A stretch of 64,000 bases of DNA from Agromyces sp. S2-1-8 (GTDB lineage Bacteria > Actinomycetota > Actinomycetes > Actinomycetales > Microbacteriaceae). The number at the start of each line of letters is the position of its first letter. The first letter of the stretch is position 1. Of this stretch, positions 44,288 to 54,064 are shown one piece after another. Position numbers and translations under genes: made by a program. The stretch covers positions 124,001-188,000 of the forward strand of contig NZ_JAJOLP010000001.1 in assembly GCF_021129215.1 (NCBI RefSeq). The letters run 5' to 3'. Under the pieces are notes generated by a model. The model saw only the letters and a program-made list of their open reading frames with translations. It ran no database searches and had not been told where the DNA came from.

Positions 44288-45094
44288 GCAGAAGATTAGG
44301 GGGAAGATGATCTTCACGGTCACCTTCTGCGCCTGTTCCTCCGCTCGCTGTCGCCGCTTCGTTCGCATCTCGCCTGCTTGAACCCGCAGGACCTCGCCGA
44401 TCGCAAGACCGTAAGCATCGGCCTGCACGATCGCGCGGATGAATCGCCGGAGATCGTCGGAGTTGGTGCGTCGGCCGAGTTCTTCGAAAGCCTCGCGCCT
44501 AGTCCGCCCAATGCTCATGTCCTGCAGTACGCGGATCAGTTCCTCGGCGAGCGGACCATCGCCACCACGAGCTGCTTTCGCCATGGCGGAGTCGAATCCC
44601 AGCCCAGCCTCTACCGCGATCGTCATTTGATCGAGCGTGTCAGGCAGGGCGTAGACGATGGCCTGCTGTCGGTCGTGGGCTCGGCTGTTAGCGAGGATAT
44701 CGGGCGCGAAGAACAGCAGGATGATCGCCGCGATAGCGAGCAGCACCTTGAACGGCTGAGGCCCGCCGCTATAAACGAAGAGAAATCCGAAGACGACTGC
44801 GCCGATCCCGAGGATCAGCTTCCAGGTCAGCAAGCCCCTCGCGGACCAACCGGCGGGTCGCCCAGCGAAGACGATTTGGCGCTCGAGCCATCCGACGTAA
44901 CCCTTCGGAGCGGCAGCAGCCAGCGATTCGGCGAACGAGGTGCGCTCTCGCGAGACATCGACCGCTGGCGCTTCATCAACGTTCGCTGGTTCCGTCTCGA
45001 CCTTGCGAGCGGGAAACAAGAGGAACACAAGAACGCCGAGCGCAGCGGCGACGACGATCGCCGATATGTACGCGATGATCGATCCCGCATCCAT
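44216..45094 (-). CDS. tadC: Tad pilus inner-membrane platform protein TadC
   Basis: A 292-residue type II secretion F-domain protein. It has an N-terminal helix, the cytoplasmic domain with LPDTLDQMTIAVEAGLGFDSAM and ADAYGLAIGEVLRVQA, and two C-terminal helices ending LTPAVLGIMNQFAR. The ATG is one base downstream of the tadB stop. It forms the pilus platform with TadB. Confidence 0.9.
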   Translation of the reverse strand: MDAGSIIAYISAIVVAAALGVLVFLLFPARKVETEPANVDEAPAVDVSRERTSFAESLAAAAPKGYVGWLERQIVFAGRPAGWSARGLLTWKLILGIGAVVFGFLFVYSGGPQPFKVLLAIAAIILLFFAPDILANSRAHDRQQAIVYALPDTLDQMTIAVEAGLGFDSAMAKAARGGDGPLAEELIRVLQDMSIGRTRREAFEELGRRTNSDDLRRFIRAIVQADAYGLAIGEVLRVQAGEMRTKRRQRAEEQAQKVTVKIIFPLIFCLLPAMFIVILTPAVLGIMNQFAR

Positions 45095-45095
45095 G

Positions 45096-46048
45096 TCAGA
45101 ACTTCACTCTCACGGTGAAGGCGATCCAGACCGATCCACCGATCAGCAGCAATGCCGCCAGCACGAGCGCTGCGATCCCGATGATGTTCGAGAAGAACAC
45201 CGAGATGTAGTCAGGTCTGATCGCTGCGAAGAAGAGGAACAGAGCGATCGGCAGGACGACCAGGATGAGCCCCGAGAGCCGGCCTTCGGCACTCAATGCG
45301 GCCACCTGGCGCCGGACCTGGTTGCGTTCTCGGATGGTTTTGCCCACCTGATCGAGAACCTCGGCGAGGTTGCCGCCGGTCTCGGCGTTGATTCCGATCG
45401 CTTGGGCGACCCAGTCGAAATCCTTGCTCTGCATTCGTTGCGCCGTCGTGGTCAGGGCCTCCGGCAACGGCCGACCGAGTCGGGACTCGTTCACCGCCCG
45501 AGCGAGTTCCTCACCCATCGGCGCCGGAGAGTCCGTAGCCACGGCACCCAGCGAGGTGCTCAGTCCGTGTCCTGCGCGCAGGCTGCCTGCCACGAGCTGA
45601 ACCGTGTCGTCGATCTGATCGGCGAACCTCGCGCGCCTCCTCGACGTGCGCACACTCAGCAGGAGCTTCGCGAAGAGTGGCGTCAGAATGGCGAAGGCAA
45701 GTCCCCAGAAGATAGACGTCCCGTTCGAGAGCCCCAGGATGACACCGAGGAGCGCCAGTACGCTCGCCGACGATGCGACGAGAACCACGAACTGCGACGG
45801 CGTCGATTGGACGCCCGCGAGTTCGAGCTCCTCCGCCCCGAAGAGGCGCGCTCGACGCTTCGAGGCCGCTGACTCGATCGCGTTCGTCGTCCGCTCGGTG
45901 ACACGCGCGACCAGCGAGACATGTTCGGTGCCGGGAGCAACACGGCGCTCGCGAGAGACTCGAGGCGGCGATGGAGCGACGGTGAAGAAGACGATCACCA
46001 GCGCAGCAAGGAGGCAGATCGCCAAACCCACGATGAGGACTATGGGGT

Positions 46049-46052
<4 letters not shown>
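45096..46052 (-). CDS. tadB: Tad pilus inner-membrane platform protein TadB
   Basis: A 318-residue protein with the same F-domain: DQIDDTVQLVAGSLRAGHGLSTSLGAVA and EVLDQVGKTIRERNQVRRQVAALSAEGRLS. Membrane helices lie at the N-terminus, the middle and the C-terminus. The GTG start overlaps the tadA stop by 4 bp (GTGA). Confidence 0.9.
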
Positions 46053-47518
<1,466 letters not shown>

Positions 47519-47525
47519 CGGTCTC

Positions 47526-48812
47526 TCACCTTCTCTGAGCCCGCCGACGCTTCTGGTCGACTTCCGGTGCGATCCGCGACAGTAGGGAGCGAATCGCCTT
47601 CGCCGCCGGATCACGAGCGTCGTCGTGAATGAGCGGGACCCCGCGGTTGCTCGCGAGCAGGACCGCTGACGACCGAGGGACCTCCACGTCGATCGGAGCC
47701 CCGATGATGTTCTCGGCGTCTCGGACGGTCAGACCGCTCAGTCGATCGGTTTGGTTCAAGACGACATGCCGATTGCCGGGCATCAGACCGATGCGGGTCA
47801 GCAGGTCGAACTCGGTGCGCATCGCTCGGAGGCTCGGCACGCTCATGCTCGTAACGAAGACCGCGTCCGTGATGTGTTCGAGAACCGCCAGCGCATGCTC
47901 TCCAAGGCCGGGGGTCGTGTCGACGACGACGTAACGGAATGATGCGCGAAGCCGCTCGATCAGACGGCCGAGCGCATCTGTCGGAATGCTGTCACCGAGT
48001 TCAGGCGACGGCGCGCCCGCCACCACGAAGAAGCTGCCCGAGTGATGCGTGAGCGCGGTCTTCAGCACGATCTCGTCCGCCGCCGCGTCCGCGACAGCAT
48101 CGACAATCGTCCGCTCCGGTTCGAGCGCGAGTGCCGTCGTGACGTCGCCGAATTGGAGGTCCGCGTCGATCAGCACAACGGAGTTCGGAGCGATCTCCGC
48201 GAGCCCGGCGGCAAGGTTGACGGCGAGGGTGGTCTTGCCCTGACCGCCCTTCGGGGCGACAACGGCGATCGCCTCGGTCGGCATGCCCGCTTCGATCGGA
48301 GGGAACTCCCAATCGGGCGCGGAAGGCTCGACCTCTGCAGCTTCAGGTTCGTCGACGGTCGATCCGGTCAGGTCGACGAACGGAAGATCGTCGATCTCGA
48401 GCGCGAGTGGTGCATCGAAGTCGTGTAGGGACGCCCGACCATTCGCGATCATCCACGACGCGAGTCGATCGAGCAAGGCCACAGTCGTATCGTCGCTCGC
48501 ATCGGGGCTCAGTACCGCGTGGAGCTCGAGCTCATCGACCCAGTCTTCGAGGTCTGAGCGCTGCTCGCGAACGACGATGAGTCCGAGATCGGGATGCTTC
48601 GCCGTGAGCGCCTCGGCCAACCCTCGAGTCTCTTCGAAGTTGAGCACCGGGCCGAGAAGAGCGACACGCGGCGCTTCCGGCAGCCGACTCGCGACGGCCT
48701 CCGGCCCGAAGGTCAGGAACTCGCCTGGGATGACGGCAAGTCGCTCGCCGAGGAGAGTACGCAATCGGGTCTCGTACTCGGCGGATCGGCTCACCAGGAC
48801 GTAAGGGGTCAC
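47526..48812 (-). CDS. Tad pilus CpaE/TadZ-like ATPase
   Basis: A 428-residue ParA/MinD-superfamily protein. The N-terminal ~150 residues are a degenerate receiver-like domain, then VAPKGGQGKTTLAVNLAAGL (deviant Walker A), VVLIDADLQFGDVTT and RYVVVDTTPGLGEH. Such proteins locate the pilus machinery. GTG 48812 overlaps the cpaB stop by 4 bp; the stop is 7 bp before tadA. Confidence 0.88.
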   Translation of the reverse strand: MTPYVLVSRSAEYETRLRTLLGERLAVIPGEFLTFGPEAVASRLPEAPRVALLGPVLNFEETRGLAEALTAKHPDLGLIVVREQRSDLEDWVDELELHAVLSPDASDDTTVALLDRLASWMIANGRASLHDFDAPLALEIDDLPFVDLTGSTVDEPEAAEVEPSAPDWEFPPIEAGMPTEAIAVVAPKGGQGKTTLAVNLAAGLAEIAPNSVVLIDADLQFGDVTTALALEPERTIVDAVADAAADEIVLKTALTHHSGSFFVVAGAPSPELGDSIPTDALGRLIERLRASFRYVVVDTTPGLGEHALAVLEHITDAVFVTSMSVPSLRAMRTEFDLLTRIGLMPGNRHVVLNQTDRLSGLTVRDAENIIGAPIDVEVPRSSAVLLASNRGVPLIHDDARDPAAKAIRSLLSRIAPEVDQKRRRAQRR

Positions 48813-49555
48813 CGCCGCATATTGCTTTCTGTCGTGAGCATCGAACCGGAGGTGTCGGTCTTCTCGTTCTGCAGAGTTACCCAAACGCCATACACCTGAG
48901 ACTGCTTCTCTGCGTGCTCGAGAGCCCAAACGAGCCGTTCGACGTCGTGAGTCGCGAGAGCGACTGTGAACATCAGCATGTTTCCGGTCTGCTGAGCCGC
49001 TGCACCGTCGTTACCTCCAGTGGTCGCGGTCACGCCGACTGCCACCTTCGTGACGAGCACGCGGTCGAGCTCGAATCGAGTGCCGATACCCGCGCCATCG
49101 CCGGGTCCGGTCACAACCACCCCGATGGTATTGCCCGCCTGTACCGCACCGCCGACCATTCGCTGCACGGGCAGGGCAAAGCTCACCTCCTGCATGCCGT
49201 CCGGCACGCGGACGTCGCCATTCGCCGCGAGTTCCAACGGATCAACGAAGCGCCCCAGCAGCAACTGCTCTCCGGGGAGGAGTTCGGCGTCGGCGACGAG
49301 ACCGGCGAGATCCTCGAGATCGGTCACCGCGCCATCTGCAATGTTGCGCTCGGGGATGCTGTCGAGCTGTACGAGTTCCGCGACTTCTTCGCCAGGTGTC
49401 CCCTCAACGATTGTCTCTTGAACGACATAAACATCTCTGAGTTCGGCACCGGCTGCAGCACGCGCATCGGCACCGCGCACGTACGTGATGAGCGCGAACG
49501 CGCCAACAACAGCAAGAACGAGGGCGACTATTGCGCCGATGATTCGGGTCTTCAC
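48809..49555 (-). CDS. cpaB: Tad pilus assembly protein CpaB/RcpC (SAF domain)
   Basis: A 248-residue protein. One N-terminal membrane helix is followed by an SAF domain (VYVVQETIVEGTPGEE, LLPGEQLLLGRFVDP) and a conserved FALPVQRMVGGAVQAGNTIGVVV region. It is anchored in the membrane and exposed outside. It lies 40 bp after tadG. Confidence 0.87.
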   Translation of the reverse strand: MKTRIIGAIVALVLAVVGAFALITYVRGADARAAAGAELRDVYVVQETIVEGTPGEEVAELVQLDSIPERNIADGAVTDLEDLAGLVADAELLPGEQLLLGRFVDPLELAANGDVRVPDGMQEVSFALPVQRMVGGAVQAGNTIGVVVTGPGDGAGIGTRFELDRVLVTKVAVGVTATTGGNDGAAAQQTGNMLMFTVALATHDVERLVWALEHAEKQSQVYGVWVTLQNEKTDTSGSMLTTESNMRR

Positions 49556-49595
49556 TTAGTTCTCCTCTTGCGGCGGCATAGGGATCCGCGGGGGT

Positions 49596-50645
49596 TCATT
49601 TCGCAAGCACCACGCTTTGTAGGCCTGCCTCGGTGCCTTCGCCAAGTTCATATGCGTCGGCGAGGTCGACATACCGCTGGAAGTAGCCCTGGATTGTTTT
49701 GTTGCTGCAATGCCCGCCGCAGACCGAAGTGTCTCCGCTGTTGACGCCTGGGACACTGATACCGGTGATGTGAAACGCAGCGAACGCGACGAGGTGATAT
49801 TCGACATCCGAGCCGTTGCACCTCGGATTCGGATCAAGAGGTCGGCTCGCGTCCCGGCAATCATCGAACAACGGAATAAGCACGGTCTGGCCGATGTAGC
49901 CACTCAACAGCGCCGATGTGCACCCGGATGAACTTCCACTTGCACCTGAGGTGCCTGGGACCCAAGGGTTTGCGAGATCTACATGGATGTTGCAGTTAGA
50001 TGATTCCACCCAGCCAAACGCCCCACGCGAAAAGACATCGGCCACGCCATCCCCGTCTTCGTCGGGGCCACAGTGGCGCCGGTCTGTGACGTCGTAGCTG
50101 ATATTGATCGGCGGACCAGTTACGTCCTCGCCTGTCGGCTCGTGATCCGCAAACTCGCACCGGCCAAACGTGAGAGCCAAGGCTGGTCCCGAGACCGGGA
50201 CGCCCCAGGTCGCAGTCGCTGTCGCTTCCAGCGATGTCGGATCAAGGCCGATCAGTGCTGCCAACGGGTGATTAAGCGCGGCGCTGCCATCCTGAGTGCG
50301 CGTAGAAGTATCGACCGTGACCGTCCCACTACGTGGGTTGACAACAAAGCTCCCGGCAGGGATTGTGGCGTCTGCGTTGGCATCGTTCGCATTGTCACCG
50401 GCGTATGTGATCGCCATCTCGGTCGCCCCGGCCTCACACGTCGTCGGCCGTAGGGCACATTCTTGAGCCACGGCCAGCGCAGCCGAGTCGGCACCGTTCT
50501 GCAATTCTGCCTTCTCGAAGTACAACAGGCCGACATCTACCACGAGCGCTACCACGGCCAGAAGCGACGCCATGGCAACCGCAACCGTGACTGCGACGCC
50601 TCCTCGCTCGTGCTTCATCGCCGAACGCCCGATCAACCGCCGCAT
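49596..50645 (-). CDS. tadG: TadG-like pilus assembly protein
   Basis: A 349-residue protein. The prepilin-like N-terminus reads ERGGVAVTVAVAMASLLAVVALVVDVG and is followed by LQNGADSAALAVAQECA, typical of TadG/TadE pseudopilins. The ectodomain has several Cys residues and an Asp-rich GPDEDGDGVADVF loop that looks like a calcium site. The start overlaps the tadE stop by 13 bp; an in-frame ATG at 50618 is a good alternative. Confidence 0.85.
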   Translation of the reverse strand: MRRLIGRSAMKHERGGVAVTVAVAMASLLAVVALVVDVGLLYFEKAELQNGADSAALAVAQECALRPTTCEAGATEMAITYAGDNANDANADATIPAGSFVVNPRSGTVTVDTSTRTQDGSAALNHPLAALIGLDPTSLEATATATWGVPVSGPALALTFGRCEFADHEPTGEDVTGPPINISYDVTDRRHCGPDEDGDGVADVFSRGAFGWVESSNCNIHVDLANPWVPGTSGASGSSSGCTSALLSGYIGQTVLIPLFDDCRDASRPLDPNPRCNGSDVEYHLVAFAAFHITGISVPGVNSGDTSVCGGHCSNKTIQGYFQRYVDLADAYELGEGTEAGLQSVVLAK

Positions 50646-51019
50646 CTCATGCTCCCGGTTCCCTCAAGCATCACGCCTCCGGTGACTGCACCGAGCCAGC
50701 CGGTCAGATCGGTCAGCGGTGTACGCACCACCATGGTTAGTTCGTCGTCGTCAACGGAGGCACTGCACGTCGACGGGTAGCTGAATGTCAGGGTGCCCGT
50801 GACGAGCTCGGTGGCTCGATCCTCCGCGACGCCTTGCGCACCCGGCTCGAGATTGTGGATCGCGTAGTACCGGGCACCCTCTCGAGCCGCTGCCGTCACC
50901 GACAACTGCTGAGTAAGCACCCAGCCGAAGTCGATGATTGCGAACAGCATGATCAGGAGCAGCGGAAGCACGAGAGCGAACTCGACCGCCGCGGCTCCGC
51001 GTTCACGCCGCGCTTTCAT
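50633..51019 (-). CDS. tadE: TadE-like pseudopilin
   Basis: A 128-residue protein with the prepilin pattern RGAAAVEFALVLPLLLIMLFAIIDFG: short basic leader, Glu at +5 and hydrophobic helix. A conserved SVTAAAREGARYYAI segment follows. It lies 70 bp after flp and precedes tadG. Confidence 0.88.
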   Translation of the reverse strand: MKARRERGAAAVEFALVLPLLLIMLFAIIDFGWVLTQQLSVTAAAREGARYYAIHNLEPGAQGVAEDRATELVTGTLTFSYPSTCSASVDDDELTMVVRTPLTDLTGWLGAVTGGVMLEGTGSMRCGG

Positions 51020-51044
51020 GCGTTTTCCTTAGAGACGGGCAATG

Positions 51045-51069
51045 CCCGGCCGGCACAGGGCCGACCGGG
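51045..51069 (-). terminator. hairpin between flp and tadE, possible attenuator
   Basis: CCCGGCCGGC (51045-51054) pairs with GCCGACCGGG (51060-51069) with one wobble and a 5-base loop. There is no T-tract. Such a hairpin would let flp be made in excess over the downstream assembly genes. Confidence 0.45.
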
Positions 51070-51089
51070 ACGCTGCCTCGACGGACGAC

Positions 51090-51290
51090 TCAGGTGGCGG
51101 GAACGCCGAGCGCCGGGATAACGACCTCATTGACGAAGTCGGTGATCGCGGGGGCGAGCAGGGCGAGGGCGCCGACGATCGCGATCGAGGCGACGCCGAT
51201 GATGAGCGCGTACTCGGTGGCGGTCGCGCCGTCCTCTTCAGTGCGGAGCGAGTTGATGCGCGCCTGGAGCGCGGCGAATGCCTTCAGCAT
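51090..51290 (-). CDS. flp: Flp-type major pilin
   Basis: A 66-residue prepilin. After a charged leader (LRTEEDG) comes the cleavage and Flp motif ATATEYALIIGVASIAIVGAL; cutting after the Gly by the TadV-type peptidase leaves the conserved Glu at +5. GAAGGGG precedes the ATG. It is the first gene of the tad operon, and the upstream 200-270 bases hold operator-like repeats. Confidence 0.92.
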   Translation of the reverse strand: MLKAFAALQARINSLRTEEDGATATEYALIIGVASIAIVGALALLAPAITDFVNEVVIPALGVPAT

Positions 51291-51967
51291 GGTGGACCCC
51301 TTCGGGTATTGCGGGAACTCCTGCACCAGCCCCCTAGAGGAGGTGCATCCCGCATGCGGGTACATGCGGTGACATGAAGCTATCCACCGGATTCCGCACC
51401 ACCTACGCCCCCTTTTGGGGGAGACATCCCGGGCGGGGCGCAAAGAACCGCGCAGATCGGCCAGTTCTTGCGCAACATGCGAGACCTTGCCCCCCGGTCT
51501 GGGGGTTCATCGGGGTACAAGAATGGGGTACAGACGTACCCATCGTTCGGGGTACAGATGTACCCCGATCCGCAGACCACGAGGAGCAAGTCCCTCGGCA
51601 ATGAGGTAGCTGCTATCAGACCCGCGGCCCCGGTTTTCAACCCGCGGAACCGGGGATCACGCGAAGCTCTCAGATCGTCCACCGCGACCGAGCCATTCGT
51701 CGCGGAGATGGCGCCACGCCCCCACCCCTCGAACGGGGAGTACCCCGGTCGATGCAAATGGGGGACACTCGATGCCAGGGTGCGTGTGGTTCCTTGGCAG
51801 GGCGGCGCCACCTCGGAGTTGCTCTCGTGGGTCGATGCCCGACAACGCGATCCCCTCGGGTTCAACTTCCGTTCTTCAGGTACGGCGACCGGCGCGAGGC
51901 TTCAGCTCTGCGCGAGCCGGAGGACCTTCTCGGTGAAGGAGCCCACCTCGCCGTGGCGCCTCGGCGC
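51291..51967. other. 677-bp regulatory gap upstream of the tad operon
   Basis: No convincing gene lies here; open frames on both strands lack plausible composition. It holds a CCCGCATGCGGG palindrome near 51350, a CCCCC-TTTT-GGGGG hairpin (51408-51421) and GGGTAC inverted repeats at 51512-51566. The left part is the long leader and promoter of flp. The part from ~51600 to 51967 shows nothing I can interpret. Confidence 0.5.
51512..51566. promoter_or_regulatory. tandem GGGTAC-N4-GTACCC operators upstream of flp
   Basis: GGGTAC-AGAC-GTACCC (51526-51541) and GGGGTAC-AGAT-GTACCCC (51549-51566) are perfect inverted repeats with centres 24 bp apart. A half-site GGGGTACA precedes them at 51512. They lie 220-280 bases upstream of the flp start and look like binding sites for a dimeric regulator of the pilus operon. 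Confidence 0.6.
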
Positions 51968-52381
51968 CTACGCCGTCGAGCCACCGGTCTGGTCGCGCAA
52001 CGCCAGCCACTCCTGAAGCTCGATCAGATTCCCTTCCGGGTCCTCGAGATACGCGACCCGCAACCGATCGCCCATCGGCCCCGGATCCCGGGTGAACACC
52101 GCACCTCGCGAGCTCAGTTCGGCGTGCGCAGCGTCGAGGTCCTCCACCCGCAGCACGACCAGCGCGCGATACCCCTCCGGCGCCGACCCCAACCGCCCGA
52201 GCACGCCGGCCACCTGCGCCCGGTCCTGCAACGCGATCGCAGCGTGACCGGAGTCGAAGCTGAGCTTCGCGTACGGACCGCTCTCGGCCTCGAACTGCGG
52301 CTCGAGCCCGAGAACGTCGCGATAGAAGCGGTAGGCGGCGGGGAAGTCGGACACCAACAGGCGTATCTGAGTGAGTTCCAT
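51968..52381 (-). CDS. VOC-family (glyoxalase fold) protein
   Basis: A 137-residue protein with the double beta-alpha-beta layout. It starts ELTQIRLLVSDFPAAYRFYRDVLGLE and ends YLEDPEGNLIELQEWL, a typical metal-ligand strand. The substrate is unknown. It lies between the Tad genes and the prepilin peptidase but has no visible pilus role. Confidence 0.82.
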   Translation of the reverse strand: MELTQIRLLVSDFPAAYRFYRDVLGLEPQFEAESGPYAKLSFDSGHAAIALQDRAQVAGVLGRLGSAPEGYRALVVLRVEDLDAAHAELSSRGAVFTRDPGPMGDRLRVAYLEDPEGNLIELQEWLALRDQTGGSTA

Positions 52382-52424
52382 ATCGACCTTCTTAGCGCGG
52401 TTCCAGCCTCGATCACTCAGCCCC

Positions 52425-53075
52425 TCAGCCCGCCGCCAGCCACACCGCGACGAGCGCGCCCGCGAGCATCGACGGCCCGAACGGGATCGAACCCCGCAGC
52501 GTCACCCGCTTGAGCGCGAGCGCGATGAGCGAGATCACCCCGCCGATCACGAATGCGGCGAGCAGGGCGACGAACCAGGCCGACAGGCCGAACCACCCGG
52601 CGACGAGGCCGATCACGAGGGCGAGCTTCACGTCGCCCATGCCCATCGCCGACGGCGAGATCAGGGCGAGCACGAAGTAGGCGGCGAACATCGCGGCGGC
52701 GCCCGCGAGCGCCCAGACGAGCCGCATCCACTCCCCCGTCGCCCACGTCGCAGGCACGAGCAGCACGCCCACCACGGCGAGCGCGGGGAACACGACCGCG
52801 TTCGGCAGCCGCTTCTCGGCGAGGTCGACGATCGCGAGCACCGTCGCGAACGCGGCGAACGCGACGAGCGCCGGCAGCAGCCACTCGAGGCCCACCCGCA
52901 GGGCGAGCAACCCGAACGTGACGGCGGCGGTCACGGCCGAGGCGACGCGGATCGTGCGCCGAGGCATCCGCCCGTGTTTCATCGAGTGCTCGGCCCACGC
53001 GGCCAGCGGCCACCAGCCCAGCACGAAACCGACGACCGCCAGAACGACCGAGAGGGATGTCTCGAGCAGGGGCAT
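52425..53075 (-). CDS. A24 prepilin peptidase (TadV-like)
   Basis: A 216-residue polytopic protein with the two aspartate motifs of type IV prepilin peptidases, IVDLAEKRLPN and MGMGDVKLALVIG. It lacks the N-terminal methylase-like domain. It would cleave the Flp, TadE and TadG leaders. The ATG at 53075 is chosen. It lies 1.1 kb beyond flp and its composition resembles the GC-rich flanking DNA rather than the tad operon. Confidence 0.85.
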   Translation of the reverse strand: MPLLETSLSVVLAVVGFVLGWWPLAAWAEHSMKHGRMPRRTIRVASAVTAAVTFGLLALRVGLEWLLPALVAFAAFATVLAIVDLAEKRLPNAVVFPALAVVGVLLVPATWATGEWMRLVWALAGAAAMFAAYFVLALISPSAMGMGDVKLALVIGLVAGWFGLSAWFVALLAAFVIGGVISLIALALKRVTLRGSIPFGPSMLAGALVAVWLAAG

Positions 53076-53212
53076 GCAGGCAGCGTAGCGCCCGCCGGGG
53101 CGGTGAACGGCGGCCTGTGCACAGCGGCGCTCCGTTCGGAGCACCCCGAACCGGTGCTGCCACGGATGCGGCGGCGAGCGTGCGATCGGACGATCGGCGC
53201 AGGGGTGTTCCC

Positions 53213-54040
53213 ATGGCCACCGAAGCAGAGATCCACAGCTGGCTCGCCGACTACGAGCGCGACTGGGGCGGGTTGTGCCAGGCCCTCATGTGGCAGCTCG
53301 CGAACCGGTTCGGCACGATCGTCGACACGCCGACGCAGGCGATCGGCGCCTTCCGAACCGAGCGCAGCGCCGAGCGCGTGCACGACGGCACGCCGCCGCC
53401 CGGTGCGTTCCTCTACTGGGACTGGCGCGAAGACGGCCATGTCGGGTTCATGATGAACGACGGCCGCGTGCTCATGGCGTCGCACTTCCTCACCGAGCAG
53501 TGGGTCGACCACCACGCCGGCTGGATCACGCTCGACGACTACAACGACCAGAACACCGAGGCGACGTATCTCGGCTGGTCGTGGCGGAACGGCGGCAACA
53601 CGTGCCCGTTCCGCGATGAGAGCACCCCTGTGGCCGACGTGACGAAGTTCCGGCGCTTCCAGTCCGACGGCCAGTTCGCGGTTCGCACGGCGTTCCAGCG
53701 CTTCCCCTACGTGACGAATCCGCGCCAGGAGAACCTCGCGGCCGGCACCGGCGGCCTCGGTCTCTACAGCCTCACGCTGAACCTCTCGCTCGACGACTTC
53801 CCCGCTGACGCCCAGATCGAGGGGATGCTGGTGCTCGAGCCCACGGCGGGCGACACGTCGACCGGCTATCGGTTCACCGTCGACGGGTCACCGACGGGCA
53901 GCGTCGAGGCCGCGATCCGCGCGAACGTGCTGGTCGAGTCGAACGCCTCGCTCTACCTCGAGCTGCGGCAGTCCGCCGGCCAACGCAACCCGCTGCTGAC
54001 CTTCTGGGGCGCCGACGTGGCGAACCTGCCCGTCGAGTGA
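53213..54040 (+). CDS. papain-fold (NlpC/P60- or CHAP-like) peptidoglycan hydrolase with C-terminal repeat domain
   Basis: A 275-residue protein. The N-terminal ~135 residues fit a cysteine peptidase of the papain fold, with Cys22 in DWGGLCQALMW and His76 in DGHVGFMM. A second domain (about 143-275) is closely similar to the C-terminus of the next gene, sharing NLAAGTGGLGLYS, DDFPADAQ and FTVDGS. There is no signal peptide. The catalytic call is from motif spacing and could be an amidase of another family. Confidence 0.65.
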   Translation: MATEAEIHSWLADYERDWGGLCQALMWQLANRFGTIVDTPTQAIGAFRTERSAERVHDGTPPPGAFLYWDWREDGHVGFMMNDGRVLMASHFLTEQWVDHHAGWITLDDYNDQNTEATYLGWSWRNGGNTCPFRDESTPVADVTKFRRFQSDGQFAVRTAFQRFPYVTNPRQENLAAGTGGLGLYSLTLNLSLDDFPADAQIEGMLVLEPTAGDTSTGYRFTVDGSPTGSVEAAIRANVLVESNASLYLELRQSAGQRNPLLTFWGADVANLPVE

Positions 54041-54064
54041 AATCACTGCACGGGGAGGACGCTC

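Noticed and set aside
51380..52016. Overlapping open frames on both strands in the gap upstream of flp
   Set aside because: They lack ribosome sites and recognisable protein character, contain operator repeats, and look like chance open frames in GC-rich DNA.
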